This document shows positions 14,877 to 22,648 of a stretch of DNA of 52,445 nucleotides, piece by piece (the first letter of the stretch is position 1; each line of letters starts with the position of its first letter). The stretch comes from Bacteroidales bacterium. GTDB lineage: Bacteria; Bacteroidota; Bacteroidia; Bacteroidales; UBA12077. The notes under the pieces were generated by a model. It was not told the origin of the DNA, did no database searches, and saw only the letters and a list, made by a program, of their open reading frames with translations. Both the position numbers and the translations under genes were made by a program. The stretch is from assembly GCA_013138975.1 (NCBI GenBank), contig WTBR01000143.1:1-52445 (forward strand). The letters run 5' to 3'.

Positions 14877-15974
14877 ATGTCGAAGAAAATAAAAATACCG
14901 CATTATCCATCTGCTAAAATCCTTAAAATTTTTGAACGTTTCAGATTTTTCTTAGTGCGATTTTCAAAGAAACTTACTCCTGCAAATGTTGCTATAATTG
15001 AAATGGTTCAAAGTTTTTATGTTACAAAAGCTATTGGAGTGGCGGCTGATTTAAACTTATCTGAACATTTAAAAAACTCAGAAAAATCAATTTCTGAATT
15101 AGCTCAATTAACAAATACACATGAAGAGTCATTATATAGAATAATGCGAATGCTTGCTAGTCAAGGAGTTTTTATTGAAAAAAAGAATCAAGTTTTCAAG
15201 AACAATCGATTATCAAATTCATTACTTGATCAGCAAAATTCAATGCGACATATGGTAATGCACCAGGTTAATGGTATTAACTGGAAAATGTTCGAAGAGT
15301 TAGATTATGTTGTGAAATCAGGTAAAAATGCCGCACAGAAAGTTCTTGGGATGGATGTTTTTGAATATCTTGAAAAGAATCCAGATAAAAATGAACTCTA
15401 TAATCATGCAATGACAAACTCTTCACTTATGTTGAGTTATGCCATTTTATCGGAATATAATTTTAGAAAATCGAAAACGATTATTGATATCGGAGGAGGT
15501 CAGGGAATTCTTCTTGCGATGATTTTATATAAATATAAATCAATACATGGTAAAGTTTTTGACTTACCTCATGTAGTTGAAGGTGCTAAAGAAATAGCCA
15601 AGCAATATAATGTATCTGAAAGACTTGAAACAATTTCGGGTAATTTCTTTAAAACTATTCCTAGTGGTGGTGATATGTATTTTCTTAAAAGTATAATTCA
15701 TAATCTTTCAGACGATCAATGTATTCATTTACTAAAAGATATTAAATCGGTCTTACCAGAAAATGGTAAGATTCTAATTTTTGAACCAATTATTGAAACG
15801 AATAATCGTTATTCATTTGCTAAATTATACGATATTCAAATGATGGTAGGCAGAAGTGGCGGTAAAGAACGAACTCTAGAGGAATTTAAAAGCATTATAA
15901 AAGAGTCTGGTTTGAAATTAAAACAAATAAAACAAACTGCTGCACCATTTTCTATTATTGAAATGTCACTTTAA
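14877..15974 (+). CDS. O-methyltransferase, acetylserotonin-methyltransferase (HIOMT) type
   Basis: A 365-residue protein with the two-part layout of the Methyltransf_2 family. An N-terminal winged-helix dimerisation part comes first (VTKAIGVAADLNLSEHL, SISELAQLTNTHEESLYRIM). The SAM Rossmann domain follows, with IIDIGGGQGILLAMIL at about 202-217, GKVFDLPHVV, LETISGNFF, and YFLKSIIHNLSDDQC, where the catalytic His region is found. The end EPIIE..NRYSFAKLYDIQMM is also typical. It should methylate a hydroxyl of a small aromatic or polyketide-like product. It is divergent from the ketosynthase operon and probably a tailoring enzyme. Similar genes occur in flexirubin and aryl-polyene clusters. 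Confidence 0.85.
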   Translation: MSKKIKIPHYPSAKILKIFERFRFFLVRFSKKLTPANVAIIEMVQSFYVTKAIGVAADLNLSEHLKNSEKSISELAQLTNTHEESLYRIMRMLASQGVFIEKKNQVFKNNRLSNSLLDQQNSMRHMVMHQVNGINWKMFEELDYVVKSGKNAAQKVLGMDVFEYLEKNPDKNELYNHAMTNSSLMLSYAILSEYNFRKSKTIIDIGGGQGILLAMILYKYKSIHGKVFDLPHVVEGAKEIAKQYNVSERLETISGNFFKTIPSGGDMYFLKSIIHNLSDDQCIHLLKDIKSVLPENGKILIFEPIIETNNRYSFAKLYDIQMMVGRSGGKERTLEEFKSIIKESGLKLKQIKQTAAPFSIIEMSL

Positions 15975-16319
15975 ATTAAAAAGGGGGTGTCCAAAAAGTA
16001 ATTAGCCCACCCATATTTCGACAAGCTCAATATGACAAATTGCTGTAGTTCAGATTGTCACACTGAGCCTGTCGAAGTGTTTTTGCTTCAGACAACCATT
16101 TGAAATAGCCCCTTTAATATAAATGAAACTCCTCGCAGTAAGCAGACGAGGTATATCAATGGAATATTTTATTTTCCATACGCACCAAGTTGCTAAGAAT
16201 ATAAGCCTTGAGATCCCTCGACTACACTTCGACAAGCTCAGTGGAGCCCGCTCGGGATCAGTTCGGCTAGATGATTTTGATCCGATAGCTATCGGATACA
16301 AAATCATAGTCTCACTGAA
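15975..16319. other. Repeat-filled gap without genes
   Basis: About 345 bases holding the hairpin at 16017-16080, a second CTTCGACAAGCTCAGTG copy at 16225 and the palindrome-like CCGATAGCTATCGG at 16281-16294. Two open frames of 66 and 85 codons lie on opposite strands across the repeats. They have no protein-like composition, and I read them as chance. Confidence 0.6.
16017..16080. repeat. CTTCGACAAGCTCAG-type hairpin repeat
   Basis: TTCGACAAGCTCAATATGAC and the inverted GTCACACTGAGCCTGTCGAA form an imperfect hairpin. This word is a common interspersed repeat in Bacteroidota. It lies 43 bases after the O-methyltransferase stop, next to GGGGTGTCCAAAAAGT, itself a common MITE end. A further copy (ACTTCGACAAGCTCAGTGGA) lies at 16225-16245 and another at 44757-44775. 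Confidence 0.7.
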
Positions 16320-16727
16320 TTAAACTGTTTTAGTATACACATTAAATTCTGGTGGTTTTTGCATATGCCTTTTTACCGCACATAAATTTGCAGAATTTAC
16401 AACTGCTTCTTTATACTTTTCCGGGAAATCATTAGGTACCTGAATTTCCAAATCAATTTTATCAATTAATCTTGTTGCAGGATCAAAATTTAATTTTTGA
16501 ATAATTTTAATATTTTCAGTAGAAAGACCGCGCTGGTCACAAAATCCTTTTACATAAATACCAGCACATGTTCCTATTGATGCTAAAAATAAATCGAATG
16601 GTGTTGGAGCACTTCCTTCGCCCCCTCCTTGAACTGGTTGATCTGTTTTTATAACTTGCCCATTCCATTCGGCATTAACTTGTTTTTTTCCATCAAAATA
16701 AATTTGCATTTCCATAATATAATTCAA
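16320..16727 (-). CDS. OsmC family peroxiredoxin-like protein
   Basis: A 135-residue protein of the OsmC/Ohr superfamily with the two conserved cysteines in ASIGTCAGIYV (Cys54) and SANLCAVKRHM (Cys116). The loop GGGEGSAPTPFDLFLAS is typical. OsmC proteins reduce organic hydroperoxides in the cytoplasm with these cysteines. The true start may be Met5 (16715) or Met7 (16709). The gene is single, convergent with the O-methyltransferase and divergent from the acyltransferase. It may protect lipids against peroxidation but need not belong to the neighbouring cluster. Confidence 0.85.
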   Translation of the reverse strand: MNYIMEMQIYFDGKKQVNAEWNGQVIKTDQPVQGGGEGSAPTPFDLFLASIGTCAGIYVKGFCDQRGLSTENIKIIQKLNFDPATRLIDKIDLEIQVPNDFPEKYKEAVVNSANLCAVKRHMQKPPEFNVYTKTV

Positions 16728-16947
16728 TTTTAAATTTAGTTATTTACATATTTAGATTTGTTATTTTCAAAAAGCTTGCCAAAATATAATTAAGCCATAA
16801 CAATGACATACTGGCATTTTCAATCAAATATCAAAGCTACTTTTAATTTTCTCGATTTTCTTTTTTATAAAAAATTAATTTAAATAAATTTTGCTTGTAT
16901 CAAAAAAATCTCTTTATTCGCCATCAATAAAAAAACATTAATCGCTT

Positions 16948-17820
16948 ATGAACTTTGTTGTTGCATTCATTTTTATTTTACTTGTATTGATTCTTGGTTT
17001 ATTTCCATTTTTCATTATATATCAATTATCTAACTTGTTTCACTTTTTTACTTTTCGAGTTTTTGGATACAGAAAAAAAGTAATTATTGATAATCTTAAA
17101 AAATGCTTTCCTGAAAAAAATGATACAGAAATAAAAAAAATTCTACCAGTTATTTATAGAAACCTAACAGATAATATTATAGAAGGCATAAAATCTTTTA
17201 CAATGTCTAGGAAACAAATTGTGAATCGTCATAAAATTTTAAACCCTGAAATATTAAAAGATTATTATGAATCTGGGCAAAGTATAATTGCAGTTACAGG
17301 ACATTATTGCAACTGGGAATGGGGAAGCATATCTGCTAGTTTACAAACCGATCATACTGTCGTTGGATTTTACAAACAACTTAATAATAAATGGATAGAT
17401 TCAATTATACGTTGGAGTAGAACAAGGAGCGGAACTAAGATGGCATCAATAAAAGAAACGACTTTAACATTTAATACATTAAAAAATACTCCCACAATTT
17501 TTTTAATGGCTGCAGACCAAAGTCCAGGTAAAAAACTTAAAAATAAAGCTTATTGGATAAATTTTCTTGGTAGAGATACTGCATTTTTACATGGACCTGA
17601 AAAACACGCCATATCTAATAACTACCCTGTAATGTATATTGATGTTCAACGAAAAAAACGTGGTTATTATACTGTTGAATTATCAGTAATTGCTGATAAG
17701 CCTTTACAATTAAATGATGGTGAGATAACATCAAGATTTGCAAAAAAGCTTGAATCGATAATTTATAAAGATCCTGCCAATTGGCTATGGTCACATAATC
17801 GTTGGAAACTAAGCCGGTAA
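16948..17820 (+). CDS. LpxL/HtrB-like lysophospholipid acyltransferase
   Basis: A 290-residue inner-membrane acyltransferase. It has one N-terminal membrane segment (about residues 3-27), then the LpxL pattern VIIDNLKKCFPEKND. The catalytic HX4E motif GHYCNWEWG has His119 and Glu124. AADQSPG and the C-terminal PANWLWSHNRWK are also standard. It should transfer an acyl chain from ACP or CoA to lipid A, an ornithine-type lipid or, in flexirubin/aryl-polyene-type clusters, to the pigment head group. It converges with and overlaps the acyl-CoA ligase gene by 12 bases. A lipid A role is possible, but the neighbours favour a pathway-specific acyltransferase (inference). Confidence 0.85.
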   Translation: MNFVVAFIFILLVLILGLFPFFIIYQLSNLFHFFTFRVFGYRKKVIIDNLKKCFPEKNDTEIKKILPVIYRNLTDNIIEGIKSFTMSRKQIVNRHKILNPEILKDYYESGQSIIAVTGHYCNWEWGSISASLQTDHTVVGFYKQLNNKWIDSIIRWSRTRSGTKMASIKETTLTFNTLKNTPTIFLMAADQSPGKKLKNKAYWINFLGRDTAFLHGPEKHAISNNYPVMYIDVQRKKRGYYTVELSVIADKPLQLNDGEITSRFAKKLESIIYKDPANWLWSHNRWKLSR

Positions 17821-19599
17821 ATACATTTTATTTATAAGATCACAATATTGTTCGGCTATAACATTTCGACGAATTTTAAGTGTATTGGTCAATGTTCGTT
17901 TATCTATATTAAAAGCCTCAGGCAACAAAGTAAATTTAACCACTTTCTCGTAAGGAGTAAGTTCCTCCTGACATTTATCAATTCTTAGTTGAAAAAAGTT
18001 ATTAATTTCGCTATTAGATACAATCATTTCGTTATTATCTACACCTATTTTTAGCTTAGAAGCTACATCTTTTAAGCCTTCAAATGAAGGAACTATAAGT
18101 GCTGAAATATATTTTCTATTATCTCCAATAATCACAACCTGCTCTATATATTTATCTTGAGCTAGCAACAATTCAAGTTTTTGAGGCGAAACATATTTCC
18201 CTCCTGATGTTTTTATTAAATCCTTAATACGATCTGTCATAACAAGATATTCATCTTCCACAACACAACCTTCATCTCCTGATGAATACCATCCGTTTTT
18301 TAACACTTTTAATGTTTCTTCCACTTTATTATAGTAGCCTTTAAAAATGGTGTCCCCTTTAATTAAAATCTCATTTTGATCTCCAATTTTCACAGACACT
18401 TCAGGCATAATACTGCCACAATAATCAAAATTATATTTATTAGATTTAAAGCATGAAACAGTAGCAGTAGTTTCTGTGGCACCGTAACCATAATTAATGA
18501 ATGTACCAGTTGCATGAAAAAAACGCAATAATTTTGAATCAATTGCTGCACCGGCACAAGGCATTGTTTTTATCTTTCCGCCAAAAATCAATCTCAATTT
18601 CTTTAAAACCAATTTATCGGCAAGGAGCTTTTTAAAACCTAATATTAACGGCGTTTTTTCTGAATTTTTAAGATATTCAATATTACGATGTCCTATTTTT
18701 ATCGACCAATCAAATATTTTCTTTTTATATGAAGGCCACTTTTCTGCTTCCTGTAGAATTCCTTCATAGGTTTTTTCGAAAAAACGTGGTACAGTGCACA
18801 TTATTGTTGGCCTAACAACAGAAAGTGTATCTATTACTTCACGGGGATTCTCCAAAAAGAAATTAGTTGCACCGCAATACAACAGAAAATATGTCCAAGT
18901 ACGTTCAAACACATGACTTAATGGCAAAAAACATAATGAAACATCATCTTCTGTTATGTCTAATCTTTCATTATTAATTTTTAATGCTGCCATAAAATTA
19001 TCATGTCCCAACATAGCTCCCTTCGGAATACCCGTCGTTCCTGAAGTATATATAATTGTTGCCAAATCATATGATTGAGCATCTTCTAATATTTGATTTA
19101 ATTTCTCTGAATATTTTTCATTATCTGATAACTCCAAAAAGCTTGTCCATTCTATAAATCTGTTATCATTTTCAGGAATACTTCCCTCAAACATTACTAT
19201 TTTCTCAAGAGTTTCACACTCATCTAATAACCATAGTGCTTTTTCAATTTGATCAGAACTCCCTGCAAATAATAATTTCATCTTCGTTTCATTAACGATA
19301 TATTCTATCTCCTGCTTCGAAGATGTAGCATAAATCGGAACAACAACTCCACGCACAGCTAAAATTCCAAGATCCGATATAGTCCATTCTGATTTATTAG
19401 CACTTAAAATACCAATATTATCATTATATCCATAACCAAGAGATAAAAGCGCTTCTGAAACTTTTTTTGTTTTATCAAGTAGAGTATTCCAACTTAAAGC
19501 TTCATAACTACCAGTTAATTTATCTTTATATTTAAAAACTGTACGATCTCCATACAAAGAAACGCGTTCTCTTAACATGTGAATTATGTGCTGTTTCAT
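17809..19599 (-). CDS. Long-chain acyl-CoA (AMP-forming) ligase
   Basis: A 596-residue ANL-superfamily enzyme like FAA1/FadD15. TIIYTSGTTGIPKGAM (about 181-196) is the ATP-binding P-loop, GYGATETTATVS the A5 motif and WYSSGDEG the A7 motif. DRIKDLIKTSGGKYVSPQKLE is the hinge and C-terminal lid region. It activates fatty acids to acyl-AMP and then acyl-CoA (or acyl-ACP) at the membrane face. The gene overlaps the convergent acyltransferase by 12 bases at its 3' end, and the MATE transporter gene lies 108 bases downstream on the same strand... that is, upstream in transcription, beyond a hairpin. It could provide the starter unit for the cluster or serve general fatty-acid use. Confidence 0.9.
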   Translation of the reverse strand: MKQHIIHMLRERVSLYGDRTVFKYKDKLTGSYEALSWNTLLDKTKKVSEALLSLGYGYNDNIGILSANKSEWTISDLGILAVRGVVVPIYATSSKQEIEYIVNETKMKLLFAGSSDQIEKALWLLDECETLEKIVMFEGSIPENDNRFIEWTSFLELSDNEKYSEKLNQILEDAQSYDLATIIYTSGTTGIPKGAMLGHDNFMAALKINNERLDITEDDVSLCFLPLSHVFERTWTYFLLYCGATNFFLENPREVIDTLSVVRPTIMCTVPRFFEKTYEGILQEAEKWPSYKKKIFDWSIKIGHRNIEYLKNSEKTPLILGFKKLLADKLVLKKLRLIFGGKIKTMPCAGAAIDSKLLRFFHATGTFINYGYGATETTATVSCFKSNKYNFDYCGSIMPEVSVKIGDQNEILIKGDTIFKGYYNKVEETLKVLKNGWYSSGDEGCVVEDEYLVMTDRIKDLIKTSGGKYVSPQKLELLLAQDKYIEQVVIIGDNRKYISALIVPSFEGLKDVASKLKIGVDNNEMIVSNSEINNFFQLRIDKCQEELTPYEKVVKFTLLPEAFNIDKRTLTNTLKIRRNVIAEQYCDLINKMYLPA

Positions 19600-19674
19600 C
19601 TGATATTTTTTAACTATTAGTTTTTCTAAAAGGGAGTTAAATCTAATCCAATTTAACTTAAATAAAAAGAATGT

Positions 19675-19700
19675 GTCTAAAAAGAGTCGTCTTTTTTGAC
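19675..19700 (-). terminator. Hairpin between transporter and acyl-CoA ligase genes
   Basis: GTC-T-AAAAAGA and TCTTTTT-T-GAC form a stem with one T-T mismatch around the loop GTCG. It starts 8 bases after the stop of the MATE gene on the minus strand and is followed there by ACATTCTTTTT. It likely ends the transporter transcript before the ligase gene. The sequence GTGTCTAAAAAG also resembles a MITE end. Confidence 0.5.
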
Positions 19701-19707
19701 AAGTTAA

Positions 19708-21039
19708 TTAAATCCGTTTATCTCTCCATTTACCATATTTTAGATATAAGTAAGAAAGTGTTCCTATTATAATTCCATAAAATATTTCGACACTCCACAC
19801 ATATTCAACTTTTGAGTTTTCCATATTAACTAAAAGGTATGTAATGAGAACGTACATAAAAATAACAACTGTTTCTATAATAAAAGAGGCTTTTGTCATT
19901 CCAGTTCCCGATACACCACTAAATAGTACAAACCCAATGGTAAGAAAGATAGCAGCAATACTTATAATATATAGAGCTGGTAAAGAATCCTTAACAAGCA
20001 ATGGGTTATTTGTATAAATTGATAAAACTTTTTCAGGTATCACAAGATTTATAATAACAATCCCAATAACTCCTACAATACAAAGCTTCAAAATTTTTAA
20101 AACTAGCGGAATCACTTCGTTTGTCCTTTGACGTCCGATTAAGAAGCTTACTAAAGTATTTGTTGCAGAAGTAAATCCCCATATGGGAATCAGCATAACA
20201 ACATATATGCTTCTTATAACGTTAGAAATAGCAAGTGAATGCTCTCCCATTTTTTCAACAAATAAAAAGAAAAAGAACCAACCAGTAAACGAAATAAAAT
20301 TTTGCATCATCATTGGTAATGCAACAGTCAATATTCGCTTTAATAGAACAAAACTAAATTTCTCAAATCTGAATAATCCAAAAAACTTAAAGTCAACATA
20401 TTTCAAGGTGTAAAAAATAAAGAAAATCATAGCAGCAAGTTCTGCAATGACTGATGCAATTGCAGCACCTGCAATCCCGTATTTTTGAAATCCAAAATTT
20501 CCAAATATCAATACATAATCGAGAAATACATTTGTTAAAGCCATAAAAATGGTAGTCCAGGTAATGACCTTAGTTTTAGCTATTCCAATGTAAAAAGCCC
20601 TAAAACCAAAATTTACACACGCAAATACTAGTCCTAATAATCTATATTGTAAATATTCGGTAGTAGCAATTCTAACTTGATCTGACTCCAGAACTCTCTC
20701 GAAAATAAAAGGCATAGCGCTCTTCATAATAACTACCAAAAAAATCCCTAGTAGAATTAAAAAATAATGTGAATGCTCAATTGTTTTACCTATTTCACTA
20801 TGTTTATTTTCACCATGTCTTCGAGCAACAATAATTTGAGTACCTATTGAGAATCCAAATCCCAACATTACTAATGTAAGATAAAAAACACCTCCAATAG
20901 CTGCTGCACCAAGTTCAATTTCCCCTACTCTACCTAAAAATGCAGTGTCGGTAACAGATATTATATTTTGTACAACGCTACCCAGTATAATTGGATAAGC
21001 AATTTTCCATATTTCTTTATAGCTTACATTCGTTTTCAT
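19708..21039 (-). CDS. MATE family efflux transporter
   Basis: A 443-residue polytopic membrane protein with about 12 hydrophobic segments in two homologous halves. The N-terminal pattern IWKIAYPIILGSVVQNIISVTDTAFLGRVG and the mid-half KRILTVALPMMMQNFISFTGW are typical of NorM/DinF-type MATE proteins. LGAAAIGGVFYLTLVMLGFG is the second helix. MATE proteins export drugs or metabolites using Na+ or H+. Its position at the edge of the ketosynthase cluster, same strand, fits export of the product or resistance, but it could be a stand-alone multidrug exporter. Confidence 0.9.
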   Translation of the reverse strand: MKTNVSYKEIWKIAYPIILGSVVQNIISVTDTAFLGRVGEIELGAAAIGGVFYLTLVMLGFGFSIGTQIIVARRHGENKHSEIGKTIEHSHYFLILLGIFLVVIMKSAMPFIFERVLESDQVRIATTEYLQYRLLGLVFACVNFGFRAFYIGIAKTKVITWTTIFMALTNVFLDYVLIFGNFGFQKYGIAGAAIASVIAELAAMIFFIFYTLKYVDFKFFGLFRFEKFSFVLLKRILTVALPMMMQNFISFTGWFFFFLFVEKMGEHSLAISNVIRSIYVVMLIPIWGFTSATNTLVSFLIGRQRTNEVIPLVLKILKLCIVGVIGIVIINLVIPEKVLSIYTNNPLLVKDSLPALYIISIAAIFLTIGFVLFSGVSGTGMTKASFIIETVVIFMYVLITYLLVNMENSKVEYVWSVEIFYGIIIGTLSYLYLKYGKWRDKRI

Positions 21040-21231
21040 TATTGTAATATTCTAAATAAAATCATTTTTTGGTAAAAAAAATATAATCTTCAATTATAGA
21101 TAGCAAATCTCGAAAAAAGTTTAAGTTAGCAAAACTATGTAATGATCATGATATTTAAATGATTTATCAAATAAATATATATATTGAATGAATTTTATAA
21201 ACATTCTATAAATGCAATACATTAATCTTTG

Positions 21232-21239
21232 TATATTTG
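21232..21239 (+). promoter_or_regulatory. -7 box of the lipoprotein-ABC transporter operon
   Basis: TATATTTG matches TAnnTTTG and ends 21 bases before the ATG at 21261. The expected -33 element is poor. It is the only good -7 match in the 221-base divergent gap. Confidence 0.4.
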
Positions 21240-21260
21240 ATATTTGATTAATTTTACTTT

Positions 21261-22163
21261 ATGTTAAACAAATTACTCATTCGATATATTTTTATTTATA
21301 TTGTAGCCAGTTTCGTATTTTTTTCTTGTGGTCAACCTGCAAATAATCAAGACAGAGAGAATAGAATTCCGTTGGAAGAAATTGACACATCCACTGTCCT
21401 AATAAAACTTAGTAATAACTTATTTACACTACCCTCGCCTTATCAAGCTACATATACTATAAAGAATAGTGACATTGGATTCCAGAAATCCTACTTAAAT
21501 CCTCCTGATAACCTTTCAAATTACAATACTAATTTTCAACAAGCAATAAATATAGGAATTTACGGTACAGATCTTGGATATTTAAATATTCATAATCAAA
21601 TCCCGGATGTAATTTCATATTTTACAGTTATTAAAAGGTTAAGTCAAGAGCTTGGAATAAATAGCGCCATACAAATTGAATTAATTGAAAAAATTGAAAA
21701 AAACATCGATAAGCAAGATTCTCTATTGTATTATTTAACGAATACATATAGACAATTTGACTCCTATTTAAAAACAAATAACAGAAAAGATATTGGAGTT
21801 CTAATAGTTACAGGAGGTTGGATCGAAAGTTTGTATATTCTTTCACAATCTGCGGTTGATAGTAAGAATAGACAATTAATTAATCGTTTGGGCGAACAAA
21901 AGCACCCATTAGATAATTTAATTGAGATTCTATCACCTTATTATTATAAATCTAAAGATTTTTCCTTATTAATTGATGATTTGGTTGATCTAGCTTATGA
22001 GTTTGATGGAATTATATATAGTTATACTTATGAAAAGCCTAAAATTCATCCTGATAAAAAACATACCATTGTTAATAGTACGTCAAATGTTATAATTTCT
22101 GAATATCATCTAAAAACTATTGCCAATAAAATCTCATCTATTAGAAATAAAATTATCTATTAA
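21261..22163 (+). CDS. Predicted lipoprotein, unknown function
   Basis: A 300-residue protein with a lipoprotein signal (VASFVFFSCGQ, Cys23) and a Ser/Pro/Asn-rich linker. A mostly helical domain follows, containing LNYNTNFQQAINIGIYGTDL-like and VLIVTGGWIESLYILSQSA segments. It looks like a conserved Bacteroidota lipoprotein family without a name that I can give. It is the first gene of a three-gene operon leading to the large ABC transporter and may be its periplasmic or outer-membrane partner. The next gene starts 10 bases after its stop. Confidence 0.6.
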   Translation: MLNKLLIRYIFIYIVASFVFFSCGQPANNQDRENRIPLEEIDTSTVLIKLSNNLFTLPSPYQATYTIKNSDIGFQKSYLNPPDNLSNYNTNFQQAINIGIYGTDLGYLNIHNQIPDVISYFTVIKRLSQELGINSAIQIELIEKIEKNIDKQDSLLYYLTNTYRQFDSYLKTNNRKDIGVLIVTGGWIESLYILSQSAVDSKNRQLINRLGEQKHPLDNLIEILSPYYYKSKDFSLLIDDLVDLAYEFDGIIYSYTYEKPKIHPDKKHTIVNSTSNVIISEYHLKTIANKISSIRNKIIY

Positions 22164-22173
22164 TAAGACATTC

Positions 22174-22599
22174 ATGAAATCATATTTTGCGAAATACTTA
22201 ATTATCTTCATTATTAGTTCAATATTTTCAAATTCTTTAATTGGACAGGAAAACTCTATAAAAGATTGTTATAAATTTCTAAATTCAGGATTTGTTTCAG
22301 ATGGACAGGAATACAAAGCTATATTAGATGAAAATAATAAATCTGCTTTTTATACTACTTTTTACGGAGGAAGCCAATATCGAATAATCGCTTGTAGCGA
22401 CATTGAAAATTATCCATTAATTCTTTCAGTATTTGACACTGAAAAAAATCTTTTGTTTTGCAATAAAAATTATGACTACACACCTTTTTGGAACTTTACT
22501 TTTACATCTACAATTGATTGTATTATTGAAATAGAATTTAAAGCAGAAACTCTGTTAAAAGATGAAGTAATATTGTTAATTGGTTTTAAAGAAAAATAA
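22174..22599 (+). CDS. Small secreted protein, unknown function
   Basis: The start is set at the ATG at 22174 because MKSYFAKYLIIFIISSIFSNSLIGQ is then a signal peptide cleaved before Gln; the longer frame from 22120 overlaps the previous gene. The mature part, about 117 residues, is beta-rich, with KAILDENNKSAFYTTFYGGSQYRI and later FTSTIDCIIEIEF. It resembles small periplasmic beta-sandwich proteins. Its four cysteines could form disulfides. It lies between the lipoprotein and the ABC transporter genes and probably functions with them. Confidence 0.55.
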   Translation: MKSYFAKYLIIFIISSIFSNSLIGQENSIKDCYKFLNSGFVSDGQEYKAILDENNKSAFYTTFYGGSQYRIIACSDIENYPLILSVFDTEKNLLFCNKNYDYTPFWNFTFTSTIDCIIEIEFKAETLLKDEVILLIGFKEK

Positions 22600-22648
22600 T
22601 TGTATTTTCGTGTATATCAACAAATCCATCCGGAATAAATAGAATTCT

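Noticed and set aside
16050..16323. Two overlapping open frames on opposite strands (85 and 66 codons)
   Set aside because: They cover CTTCGACAAGCTCAG repeats, have no recognisable motifs and overlap each other antisense.
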